Source of the DNA: Gaeumannomyces sp. JS-464
Taxonomy: Eukaryota > Ascomycota > Sordariomycetes > Magnaporthales > Magnaporthaceae
Direction of reading: 5' to 3'
DNA: 64,000 bases
NCBI GenBank assembly: GCA_002197995.1
Contig: NGZR01000001.1
Span: forward strand, 186,001-250,000
The position numbers and the translations under genes were made by a program. Below the pieces are notes generated by a model. The model made no database searches, was not told the origin of the DNA, and saw only the letters and a program-made list of their open reading frames with translations. The first letter of the stretch is position 1, and each line of letters starts with the position of its first letter. This document shows positions 52,068 through 62,215 of the stretch, piece by piece.

Positions 52068-53161
52068 ATGGCAGGCACTATGCTCAACTCCTCAATACCA
52101 TACGACCCCTTTTCCACCTCGTATCTCGTCAAAGACCAACAGCAGGTAAGAAGAGACACACCACAGACGGCCACGCCAGATAAACGAACATACTGACAAG
52201 CCACCCCAAGGCCTTCGACTTCTCCCCAGTCGCCCTCTACAGCAATCCCTTGGAGGACTTCAACACCATAGACTTTGCCGCCGACTCGGCAACGTCGCCC
52301 GAACTGGACTCGCCCCTCTCTCCCGTCTCGCCCGACTCCCTGTCACTGCCCGTACCCAGCTCGGCCGGCACTGAGTGGACCACGCCCTTTGGCTCTCTGT
52401 CGTCGCCCGACGTCTTCTTCAAGTCCGAGGCCTTGGACTCGCCCGCCATCAACCCCATGGACTTGTCCGCCTCTACCGACGACATCGTGCCCTTCGGCGG
52501 GAGCGGCCAGCTCGCCGACAGCGGCCCCCTCTTCCCCTCGCCCCAGCTGGCCCGCACCCAGAACCCGGCCCAGGTGAACCACTGCGCCCGCGGTCCCGAA
52601 ACCAAGCCTGAGATCACCGTGACCACCCGCCAGAGCCAGCGCACCACGCGCGGCCTGAAGCGCAAGTCGATAAGCTCCAGCTGCTCCACCGACTCGTCTC
52701 CCCGGAGCTCCGCATCGCCGCCCCCAGCCATCAGGAGACCCACATCCGGCAAGGAAGGCGCCCCCCGCGTCGCCATCGCGCTGCCCCCAAAGAAGACGGC
52801 CCACAACATGATCGAGAAACGATATCGGAATAACCTTAACGACAAGATCTCGGCTCTGCGCGATGCCGTTCCCGCCCTGCGCGTCATGGTGCATCGTCTT
52901 GAGGGCCACGCTGGGTCCGACGATGACGACGCTGACGGCGGCCGCCGAATGACCGCCCAGGACTTCGAGGAGGACCTCGGCGGCCTCGCCCCCGCCCACA
53001 AGCTCAACAAGGCCACCATCCTCAGCAAAGCCACCGAGTACATCGCCCACCTGGAGCGGAAGAACCGGGCCCTGGCAAGAGACAACCAGGGCCTTCGCAA
53101 CAAGGTCGAGGGCTTCGAGATGCTGATGATGAACGGCGCCGGGCGCAGCGTGTGGTGCTAA
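52068..53161 (+). CDS. SREBP-type bHLH transcription factor without membrane anchor
   Basis: A nuclear regulator of 342 residues from exons 52068-52145 and 52211-53161, with no frame break. The bHLH carries the SREBP-specific Tyr in the basic region (HNMIEKRYRNNLNDKI), allowing binding to SRE as well as E-box sites. The loop is long and acidic (GSDDDDADGGRR), as in other fungal SREBPs, and helix 2 continues into a leucine zipper (KATILSKATEYIAHLERKNR). The N-terminal half is an acidic, Ser/Pro-rich probable activation domain (EDFNTIDFAADSATSPELDS). It ends GAGRSVWC, with no transmembrane segment and no room for the Scap-binding C terminus, so it is not processed like full-length SREBP. This matches short soluble fungal SREBPs such as the SrbB group, which act with SrbA in hypoxia and sterol control; orthology is likely but unproven. 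Confidence 0.85.
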
Positions 53162-53801
53162 TCAGTGTCTTGAGCACTTTTACTCCTTCTTTTACCCTTC
53201 TCTGTTGCATATTTCTTGGTTTATTTCCGGAAACCCGGTGTATGCCGTATACATATTTTGTTTTCTGTTTTTTTTACTTTATGTAATGACGGCGTTCAGG
53301 ATGGTCCGTCATACGGACTATGGCACACCGGGATCAGTGGCGTTTGAGGAATATGTATTTTTGGGAACGAAGATACCATGGGCTGATGGCGACTTGCGTC
53401 TTCACTGCATGCCCGAGCATTTACGAACCGTCCTTTCTGGGACTGGGTGGCGGGTTACTACCTGGCCGACCCGAGCAAACCAAAAGCGGCTGCTGGCTTC
53501 GATGGGAATCTTCATGCTTGATACCTGTTTGACCGACAGGGGCTTTGCGAGATAATTATGGAGTACAGGAGCACCACGACGACAATCTCAACTACGCTGT
53601 CAGAATGAAACTTATTGTCGGATGTCACAATTGAACCATCGGTTGCCTTGTGATTTTACTCTGATCAATTGATTCTTGCGCACATGAGTGCCATTTTGGT
53701 GATTTGACGTAAAGTCGCAAGAGGCAGACCCCATGGTCAAGGGCTTAGTTGGCAGGTGCCTGCGATGTTGTAATTCCCTATCCTGTGTCATCAGCTGGCC
53801 C
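53162..53801. other. 3' flank of the SREBP-type gene up to the transposon
   Basis: A 640-bp interval. Base composition falls toward the transposon border. No gene supported. Confidence 0.5.
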
Positions 53802-53803
53802 TA

Positions 53804-54015
53804 CTTGCGCGGATTAAAAGCATCCGCGCTGAAACGGCCCTCTGGGGTTAAGCGCGGGTCAGCGACTTGTCGTTTTTCCTGCGACTTGTCGTTTTTCCTG
53901 CGACTTGTCGTTTTTTAGTGACATTTTTACCCACTCAAATTAGCGGGAAATCAATGTACCACCGAATAAATAAATCGCACGCTCAACTGCATGCCGCACA
54001 GGCTGGCTTAAAAGG
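53804..54015 (+). repeat. left terminal inverted repeat of the Fot1-like element
   Basis: Matches the reverse complement of 56590-56763 with scattered transitions. It contains three 19-bp direct units (GCGACTTGTCGTTTTTCCT at 53862, 53881 and a partial one at 53900), whereas the right end has one; hence its extra 38 bp. Confidence 0.85.
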
Positions 54016-54100
54016 TCATAAAATAAACGGGTAAATTTTAATTGAAATCTTTTACGCGTGCACGAATGCGATCCTGTTTGGCGGGCTTTAACGCAACCTT

Positions 54101-55111
54101 TTGCACCGGGCTTTTTACTGTTTGGCTTTTTGTTTTTTCCCTTATCAAATCCCGCTAAAATGGCTAAAACCTAAAGCGAAAAAAAAGCGCGAAAAAGCCC
54201 GGGTTAAAAAGGCTTGGATTATAACTGCTTTTAAAAATTATAAAAAGGGCAGGTTTAAAAGCCTCGCGCAAACCGCCACGCATTACGGATTATGCCCCCG
54301 CTTATTTTAAAAGCGCTGTAAAAGCGGCGGGAGCTCGTGCCTAAATAACGGCGGGTTAAATAAGCGGTTTAATAAAGCGGAAAACCTCGCGCTACTCGCT
54401 TAAGCTAACTAAAAGCAGTTAATAGGTAAGTTAAAATTAACGAGCTAAATTTAGCTGTATTTTAGTGCTAATTTAACTCGCCTTTTTTAAAAAATTGCAA
54501 TTTTTGCAATTGCCGTTACCTAAACCGTCGATTCGATTTTCCGTTAACAAACCCGGCCGCTTTTAATAAATATAATTAAACGGTAAGCGCATTGTTAAAT
54601 AGCGAGGAATAAATCGCTTTTAAAACGGGCAAAAGGAAAGCTACGAGCTGTTAAACAACGCGCGGTTTAAAATAAACTAATATTAAAAAAAATGGTTTGA
54701 TTTTTACGTGTGGTGCGTAAAAAAGTATAAAATTAAACTGGAAAATAGTTAAAATACTAACGAAATTAGTTTTTAAATTGGCGTATTCGAAAAAAGGTTT
54801 GTTTAATGCTATACAAAATCGAAACGTAGTTTTAAAACGATCCGAATTACCGCGCGCTTATAATTGTTATCGAAATTTGCTTAGCCGCTAACGTAACGAT
54901 GTTTCCGTTTATTATTTTCGCTGGTATAAATATTAGCAAAAAATATATTTATAACTTTTTAAAACTTAAATTAATATTTACTATTAGCGAAAACGGTTAA
55001 ACCGACGATTTAATTACGTTTAACTAACTGGATTATTTTTTTTAACATACGAAACTAGCGGCGTTAAAAAAATATTGGTTATTATTAATTAATAATTACA
55101 AATTTCATTTT
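54101..55111 (+). pseudogene. transposase remnant, HTH_psq and DDE_1 (pogo/Fot1)
   Basis: The same plus-strand frame is kept from the HTH-like block to the DDE block, with many in-frame TAA/TAG codons at places consistent with CAA/CAG to TAA/TAG changes. The second acidic residue of the DDE triad is not kept in LLINNYKFHF (Asn for Asp). Clearly non-functional. Confidence 0.8.
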
Positions 55112-56589
55112 ACTTTTAGCTTTTAAAAGCGGTACTAGCAAACGAAAGTTATTTTTTTTACCGTTTTATACGACGTATAAACTGCAGCTTTTTAACGTTA
55201 GTATTTTTTTATTATATAAAACTGCGTATTAGCGTAATTTCGGACGGTAAATTAAATTTAACGCGGTTAATTATAATCGTTTGGAATTTTTTAACGGGTT
55301 TAAAAATATACGCTAACGCGCTTTTAAAATTAGCATTGTTAAATTAAAGTGGTTAAAATACAAGCTTTCGCCGTTTAATTTAAAAGTTATTTTTAATAAC
55401 CTGGAAATTTTGTTTATTTTAGCGAAATCCGCTTTAATAATTACGTAAAAAATAAGGTATATACTTAACGTAAATAAGCAAATCCGCCGAATTAAACGTT
55501 AAAATCCGTTATTAATATTTTTTTTTAATAATAATAACGAGCCCGTACTTTTATTAAGGATTTTTTCATTGTATTTGTTAACGTATAACTAAAAAAAAGC
55601 GATAATTCCTTCGGTAAATTTATTAGCGATTATTTCGTATAAAAATTAACTTAAAAATCGTTTACATTTTTCCGCTTTTTCAAGCAAAACGGTTTCGCTA
55701 ATAATAATTTACTTTTTTTAAAAATAAAAAAGGTTTCCCACGCTGCGATTTTCGCAAGCGCTCGCGCGATTAAAAAGCTCCGTTAGCGAAAAATTGCTAA
55801 AATTAAGCGGAAAAAAAGGCATTTACTAAACTAGTTAATTATTAAAATAAGCCTAATTTCCGCTAATAAGGCGCGTTTGCAAGCAATTAATAACAAAAAT
55901 AACCGCTTCGCTTTTTAACGAAAAGAACGCCGGCGTTTGCAGTTTAAAAACCTTAAAATGGAATCGAAAATATTTAAACGTTAGCTGCGCGACTATAAGC
56001 AAATAAAAAGCACGCGCTTACGGCAATTGCGGGCGCGCTTTAAACTACAAAAAGTTAAACGGCAAAAAATCGCGGATTTCGTGCGCTTTTAAAAGCAGGC
56101 ATTAAAAAACGAGGCAAAGCTTTTCCGGAAATACTGGCAATAACGCCCGCAAGCGTAACGATCGGTTTTATGCTTTGCAAAAAAACGTTTTACTTTTCGC
56201 CTGCTTACAATTTAGCAGGGAGGAAAACGTTAGCCTCCTTTTTAATTGGCAGCCTGCAAAAGAGCTTTTTCCTTATACGCCGTAAAGCTTTACGGCGAAA
56301 AACGAAGGCACGGTTTAAAAGGTAATACGCTTTATTTAACGGGAAAAGTACGGCCCAAATTACGCTTTGGCAGTTTTTTTACAAGGCAAATATACCTTGA
56401 AAAACTATAAAGTATCCTTTTTAAAAGCCACAAATACTAATAAAAGCGTTACTTTTAATTTAAATGCGCTTAACGACGAAAAGGCGGATTTAAACGATTT
56501 GATTAATCCCGGCCTGCTTTAAATAACTTCATTTTTGCCCTAATTTACTACAATTATTGCATTTACCTAATTGCATAAGCAGGGTTATC

Positions 56590-56763
56590 CCTTTAAGCCG
56601 GCCCGTGCGGCATGTAGTTGAGCGTGCGATTTATTTATTCGGTGGTACATTAATTTCCCGCTAATTTGGGTGGGTAAAAATGTCACTAAAAAACGACAAG
56701 TCGCTGACCAGCGCTTTATCCCCAAAAGGCCGATCAACGCGAGACGTTTTAAGTCCGCGCAAG
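56590..56763 (-). repeat. right terminal inverted repeat of the Fot1-like element
   Basis: Reverse complement of the left repeat. Shared stretches include GTACCACCGAATAAATAAATC and the CGCACGCTCAACT block; differences are mostly transitions. Confidence 0.85.
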
Positions 56764-57243
56764 TATCGAGTCGAAGTTTGACTGAGTTCAGGCATGGGCT
56801 CCCAGTGCATGCGGTCGTGGTGGTCGAAGAAATTGAGAAGCGCACGGGCTTCCCGCGGCAGTGGCCCCACCGGTCAAATCGTCACCATCAAGGATCCGAT
56901 CCGAAAAAAGGGAAGGCGTGAGCCAGAGAAAACGGGCTGGTCCGATGCCATGGTAGTGGCGCATGGCGGATTGGCGTGAGTTAGGCAGTGGGCTGGGTGA
57001 CGGTTAGCTGCGGTCTGATCGCAAGGTGAAGGGCAAGCGAAGCAGTCCGGCTCCCACCTCGTCGCAGTCTCGCGCGAGGCAGAACACTCGGCGAAAAACG
57101 CAGCGAGCGATCAAAAAAAACGGAATGACGATGGCACCAAGCAATAAAAGACAGAGAGCAAGAGCCCCGAAGGAGAATATGAAAATTCCAACGTTTGAAA
57201 ATGGGAAGTGTAAGGTAAAGACGAGAGTGCTGGAGGTTTAAGT

Positions 57244-57356
57244 GGGGTTGGCGAAGAACCGTAAATGGGTACCCCGAGGACCCAAAGCTTAATTTTTTGC
57301 CAACAAATTTTCCAATTTGTGAGGGAAAATTTAAACTTTGGGTCTTCGCCAACCCT
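57244..57356. repeat. foldback/MITE-like palindromic element
   Basis: A 113-bp nested palindrome. Outer arms: GGGTTGGCGAAGA (57245-57257) and TCTTCGCCAACCC (57343-57355). Inner arms: GACCCAAAGCTTAA (57279-57292) and TTAAACTTTGGGTC (57331-57344). The centre, ACAAATT...AATTTGT (57303-57320), is again a hairpin. TA follows the right arm. The size and shape suit a small non-autonomous DNA transposon. Confidence 0.6.
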
Positions 57357-59887
57357 AGTTCGAGGGCTGAGGTGAAGTTTGATATTGCTAAAAACGGAAC
57401 GTGGATCTCGCTGTGGGGTGGGTCGACTTCGCACTCCCTGGGCTGAGCCACTAAGACTTGCTAAGCCGACCGATTGACAGCGGTGCCGGGTCGAGGAGGC
57501 GTCGCCAGTTCCGAGTGTGTAGGCTGTCTGCTATGTAGATGATGGCCACCAGCAGAAAACAGTAAATGCCCGCTAGCTTCGCAAGGTGCCTAATCGGTAG
57601 TTAGAGCCGAGACAGTCGAGCTGAACGCCGTTTTTTGTGGCCTGTGGGGGGATCGTTAAAAAGAATTTAAGCATTATTTTTCAAAAAAAGAAATAACATC
57701 GGCGAGCAAGCAGGAACAGAGAAAGCCTACGGCCAGCGCGGTGATCGCGGATTTTCTGGATTTGTACACACGGCTTGTTTGTCGCATGGACACACACATT
57801 ATGCGTTAATTCCAAATGCTTTTATTATGCTTAAAAATGGTATTTACCTTGTGGTCCGGGGCTGGCTAGCTCACGGCAGCGTGAACATGGCGCCCGATCG
57901 GGTTGGGTGCAAAAGTCGAACATCGAGCCTAGTAAGGCGGTGGTAGTTCCTAGAACGGCTGGGCTAGTTAACGTGCCATGCTAACCGCATGGTTAGAATG
58001 ATGATTTGAAAATTAATCGTGTCCCTTTAAGGGGGATGTGATTAATGCCTCCCCTAAGACGCGTGTCCGACTTATTGGTGCAGCCCCGTGTTTTTAATGT
58101 TCAAAGGCTAGCCTGGCCAGCGGTGAAAAGGGGCGATTTTCCGTCCTTCATGTCTCGTCGGGTGTTGGATAATTTGTGCATGGAAGCGAGAACTTGGGAA
58201 GTTGGGGTGGTCGTTTGAATTTTCGTCGAGACTTTCAATTTGGAATATAGTTCAGTGTGATATAGCAAAGTCCTTTTCCTTTAACGCGTTTTACATTAGG
58301 TTTGGACTAGGAAGACAAATTTTTAAACCCTTCCACTTCTATACTCACGGTGTTAATGTTAGCCGATTTCAAAAAGTCGTCGTTTCTGGCTGGCCAAAGT
58401 GCATTGGTTTGTTCAAAACCCCATAACACCGACTTTCTCTTACTACGCCTACCACATGCTTTTTTCCCCCATTACTCTCGCCCGTTAAGCAAAATTACGG
58501 CTTTATATTTCCCCTTTCCCCGAACTTTTACCACAATCTCGCAGGCGAACCACATTGGACTTTGCGATTTACCTCGCTAGGCCGTTCCATCTGAAAACGT
58601 TTAGTCGTCGCCCACCCCATCCTCTTTAAGCTTCCCTCGCCATATAAAGGGGTTTCCCACAGAAAAAACCTCGGCTTTTCCACCACAAGTATGACGCTTA
58701 TCGCTTTAATCGTTTAGGTAAGACGTTTCCTAGTAGTTCCGGCACTTCCGCACCGCTAATATTTTTATTTAATAACCAAATGAGAGAGTTTTAAACCCTC
58801 GCTGAATTACCCGAAGCTGCCACAACACATCCCTTTAAGCGTTCGTATTTCCTTCAGCCCTCTTCTCCCCGTGTCTTCTGTTCGCCGTGGCCTTACGACT
58901 TCCTACTATTAACTATTACTAAAGCATTGCTGAAGTCCAGGTGAGAGTGACAACCGTGGTCCTCGGACTCAACCAGGCGATCACGACCCTCTGTTCCAAG
59001 CAAGTTACGCCATCTCCCGTCCTCTCGTATCTACCTTGATCCTTCGTCCAGCTCGGCTCTCTTGCTCCGCATGAAGCATTACTCCCACGCCCACGCCCAC
59101 CTTCCCGAAGCGATGGGCCTATTGTCCATCGACTGGGCCAGCGGGCAAACCACTTTCGAGAGAGGTGAACTCGTCCCAGTACGCAACTCCCGCTACTTGT
59201 TTCGTCATCAGCCGCTCCTTTCAGCCCCCGAAGCAACAGCCCGGTGGTTATGCGCAAATACTCCATCTGCAGCAACCACCAGTAAGTCTACAACCCAGGC
59301 GCATTTACGCCGCTCCATATTATGCGTTCTAATCGGGTAGTCGTGGCCATCTTTAGTTCAGCACAGCTTGGCCACAGATGACTTCAACTAACCATGGCGG
59401 AAACACCCCACAAGCTGAAGCAGAGGCTTGAAGCCGCGAGCTGCTCAAGTTGTCAAAACGCCGAGTCAGGCTCCATGCCATTGGATTGAAGGAGTCGTTC
59501 GACGGATGAATCAGACCCCACAAGAAGGTTTTGCAGATGATGGGCAAGGTACGACGTAATACCCTCAAGCCACTGTCAAGGGAGGCATCGGGTCGACTGC
59601 ACCGGTTGCCCGATGTGCCCGAGCCCAAGGCTGTTAGCGCTCGCCTCCGCCGGACACCCATGAAACACCGGAGACGCATAAGAAACTACTGCGTCAAGCT
59701 GCCCCTCCTCAAGCTCGGTACGCCAGACATCCCGGCCTTGCCAGGCATGTCCCCATCGCCAGAACGTGCCAGCATGGGCTCGGACTCGAACCGGCGTGGT
59801 CCAGCGGCACAGGCGGGGACGAGCCGTCCTTTCCTCGCCGGCGTCGACCAGATAGCGCGTGCTGTCGATGGGAACGAGGTTCGGTCA

Positions 59888-60000
59888 TTTCCTCTCTCCT
59901 TTCCTCTCTCCTTTCCTCTCTCCTTTCCTCTCTCCTTTCCTCTCTCCTTTCCTCTCTCCTTTCCTCTCTCCTTTCCTCTCTCCTTTCCTCTCTCCTCTCC
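59888..60000 (+). repeat. 12-bp tandem satellite TTTCCTCTCTCC
   Basis: About nine copies of the 12-bp unit. In one frame the unit codes Phe-Pro-Leu-Ser, but the flanking frame is not protein-like. The last copy is degenerate. Confidence 0.9.
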
Positions 60001-60006
60001 TTTCTG

Positions 60007-61395
60007 GTGGGTTCACATCCGCTAAAGACACGCAGCCAGTTTACCCAGCCCCAGCCGCCGCCAATCCCCCAAAGGAACGACGCACCGCTGACATATCGGT
60101 CCGGGTACCTACAGCCGGCCGTTGCGCTCTCCGTCGACGCGCCGATCAGCAGAACGCCCAGTCCGGCAATGCACCGTTTGCCACTGTCGTACTATCGCAA
60201 CTACCGGACTGGTTCTTGTCGACCAACGTCCTTCCGACAAGTACGAGCTTCGCGTCGTGGGAGACCCCTGATGGATCGTACAGCCATAAGCCCAAAGGCC
60301 ACCGCGGTGCAGGGTATTCCCGAGAGAAAGGACCGTCGGGGTCGGACGCCGTCCGCGGTCTTGGGCGGCCGAGATGAGGTGTCGTCGAGAGCGACAAAGA
60401 GAGGAGTCGTCCCCGGCGCAGCAAAGCCTGTGGGGACGCATCCTGGGGCTCACCCTTGGGCAAGTGCGGTTAACCCATGGGTCTGCGAGCGCGTCCGTGT
60501 TTGGTGCTGGTCGCTTAATGGCTGGGGCAGGACCTCTAAGATCAGGCAGTGGCTAAGATCCGAGAACAGCCCAAGCCTGATGCCGCACAAAAACTTCCAC
60601 GAATCCGGTGGGGCCTTCCCTGGGCGACTCCCGGCCACCGGCAACCGCCCCAAGATCAGGTCGGCATGGGACGTCCATCGGGTCATTCGAATCTCGCTTG
60701 TCGCTATGATAACGTATGGTAGACTGCCCAGTCTGCTGTGCACGTCGGGTATACTCTCACTCGTTGACCCGGCTGTCGAGTTCTTGCTTGAGCGCCCGCT
60801 GGTATTGCGCCAGTACCACTGGGACTTGAATCCGTCCAAGAAACCGGCAATTGAGGACATCTGACGAGAGCCCGACACCGAGGGCGCTGGCGGCGAGATC
60901 GCGGACAACACTCCAAGTCCCGATGATGCAGACGTTGGTTCAGACTCTTGCCCAGATTTGGTCACCGAAATCGCCGCTCAGGAGTTCGCCCAGAAACTAG
61001 CTGAGACCAAGGCTCCGACCGCTGCCATGACGACTTCGGTTGTTCCCGACACCGCGACGACCCAGGTATGGGAAGCTCGCGCCCCATCCCGCCAGCCATT
61101 ACACCCCCATCCATGGAAAAAAAAAGGCAAAGAGAAAGAGACGGAGGCGTCGAGCTTTACGGATCCCGAGTTTAATGTGTCCACGCCGCCATCGTCTTCA
61201 GGTTTTCGGGACGGGGCGATGTCATCGCGCTCCTCTCTGCGCATCGATAGGGTCAGGCGGATTCTCTCTGACTTGAGGCAGATGGAGAATGAAGTCGCTG
61301 CCTTGGTGCAGGTGAGGAACGACCTCGCTGCACTCCGCCGCAATCGCGACCCGGGCCCCGGCGAGGGGAGCTCCCAGCGTGGCCGCCGCATGTGA
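60007..61395 (+). pseudogene. lineage-specific ORF broken by one TGA
   Basis: One plus-strand frame of about 460 codons runs from 60007 to 61395, interrupted only by a TGA at 60862-60864. The part after it is convincingly protein-like: an acidic stretch (REPDTEGAGGEIADNTPSPD), then VTEIAAQEFAQKLAETKAPT, a basic patch (WKKKGKEKETEASS) and a C-terminal coiled coil (RRILSDLRQMENEVAALVQV) before GSSQRGRRM. TGA could be a C-to-T change in a CGA codon. The part before it is less protein-like and its start is uncertain. The acidic-basic-coil layout and TE-rich setting could suit a gag-like or other retroelement ORF, but no family domain is seen. Confidence 0.35.
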
Positions 61396-62215
61396 GCTCT
61401 TCGCCTGTTTAACCGCTAGGTCGTTAGGTGCCTTCATACAGCTTCGGGCTTTCAATCGTTCTTGCGTTTCTTACTTCCAAATGCCATTCCTAATTTGCAT
61501 TTCGATTTTTCGCGCGCAGTAAAAAAGTTCTTCGTCCTTTTCCGGATCATCTTCCGATTCCATCATCCCATGGGAGCAAAAAAAGGCCCGTCTCTATGGA
61601 CCTTTCCCTTTTTTTCTTTTATTAAAAAAAGGCTAGATACTCTTATTGAGTCGATGCGTTAAAGTTAATTGATTTCCTTTACGTTTGCGTGCTTTTGATA
61701 TGCTCAATTCTCGCTTCCTACGTTCACGACATCACGTTTTACGATATTGCGGCCATGATAACGAGTTTTTTTTCCTTCACACAATGGTTTTCTTTTAAAC
61801 ATTCTCAGGGTACAACGGTAAAAGGGATGAGAAGAGAATAAAACACGGTGGAGATTTCATGTACTTTGGCTGACCCCAGTTATCCGTTTTTTCCCTTTCA
61901 AAGCGAAGACTAGCAGATGGACTTATCGAGGAGTCTCTATCGATTTGGGGACTTTGAAGGCGGTGATTAGATAGCTAGATAACAGGCGCTTAGGAGATCA
62001 GATAGCCTGGCTGACTTCGGGGGATGAACCTAACGTTCCTGGCACAATCCGAGATTTACAAAATCGCCCAAACCCCGCAATACCGGTTGCCACGGTGTCC
62101 CGACAAGAGGTCATGATGCATCCAAGTCCTGCCGACACGAGCCTTCTCGTCACGGCTATGAATTTATATACAATAACGAGCTGACGACGACCAATACCTC
62201 CCGGCGGCCACCCCA
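61396..62215. other. AT-rich intergenic region
   Basis: An 820-bp interval between the broken ORF and the next gene; AT-rich with T- and A-tracts around 61590-61640. No gene. Confidence 0.5.

Larger units (their letters stand above)
53802..56765 (+). mobile_element. RIP-degraded Fot1/pogo-type (Tc1-mariner) DNA transposon
   Basis: A 2.96-kb element bounded by TA on both sides (53802-53803 and 56764-56765), as expected for the TA target duplication of the superfamily. Long terminal inverted repeats of about 175-215 bp begin CTTGCGCGGA. The interior is very AT-rich, with TA dinucleotides common, CA and TG rare and CG retained, the signature of RIP acting on CpA. One plus-strand frame still shows transposase remains despite many stops: an HTH_psq-like block AFKNYKKGRFKSLAQTATHYG near 54215-54285, then NNGGLNKRFNKAENLALLA near 54340-54400, the DDE_1 block ISENG at 54983-54997, and LLINNYKFHF at 55082-55111, where intact relatives have LLILDGHxSH. 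No functional protein can be made. Confidence 0.88.
56766..60006. other. gene-poor island, partly AT-rich
   Basis: A 3.2-kb stretch after the transposon. GC content is intermediate, lower around 57650-57850 and 58240-58900. It contains a foldback element (57244-57356) and a 12-bp satellite (59888-60000). Open frames such as 58919-59275 (-) and 59531-60025 (+) have no recognisable domain. It may be older decayed repeat sequence. No supported gene. Confidence 0.4.

Noticed and set aside
58919..59275. 118-codon minus-strand frame in the decayed island
   Set aside because: No domain, atypical composition, and an equally open frame on the opposite strand; likely decayed repeat DNA.
60450..60965. 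171-codon minus-strand frame opposite the broken ORF
   Set aside because: It is the antisense of the more convincing plus-strand frame, whose acidic and coiled-coil zones are typical of protein.
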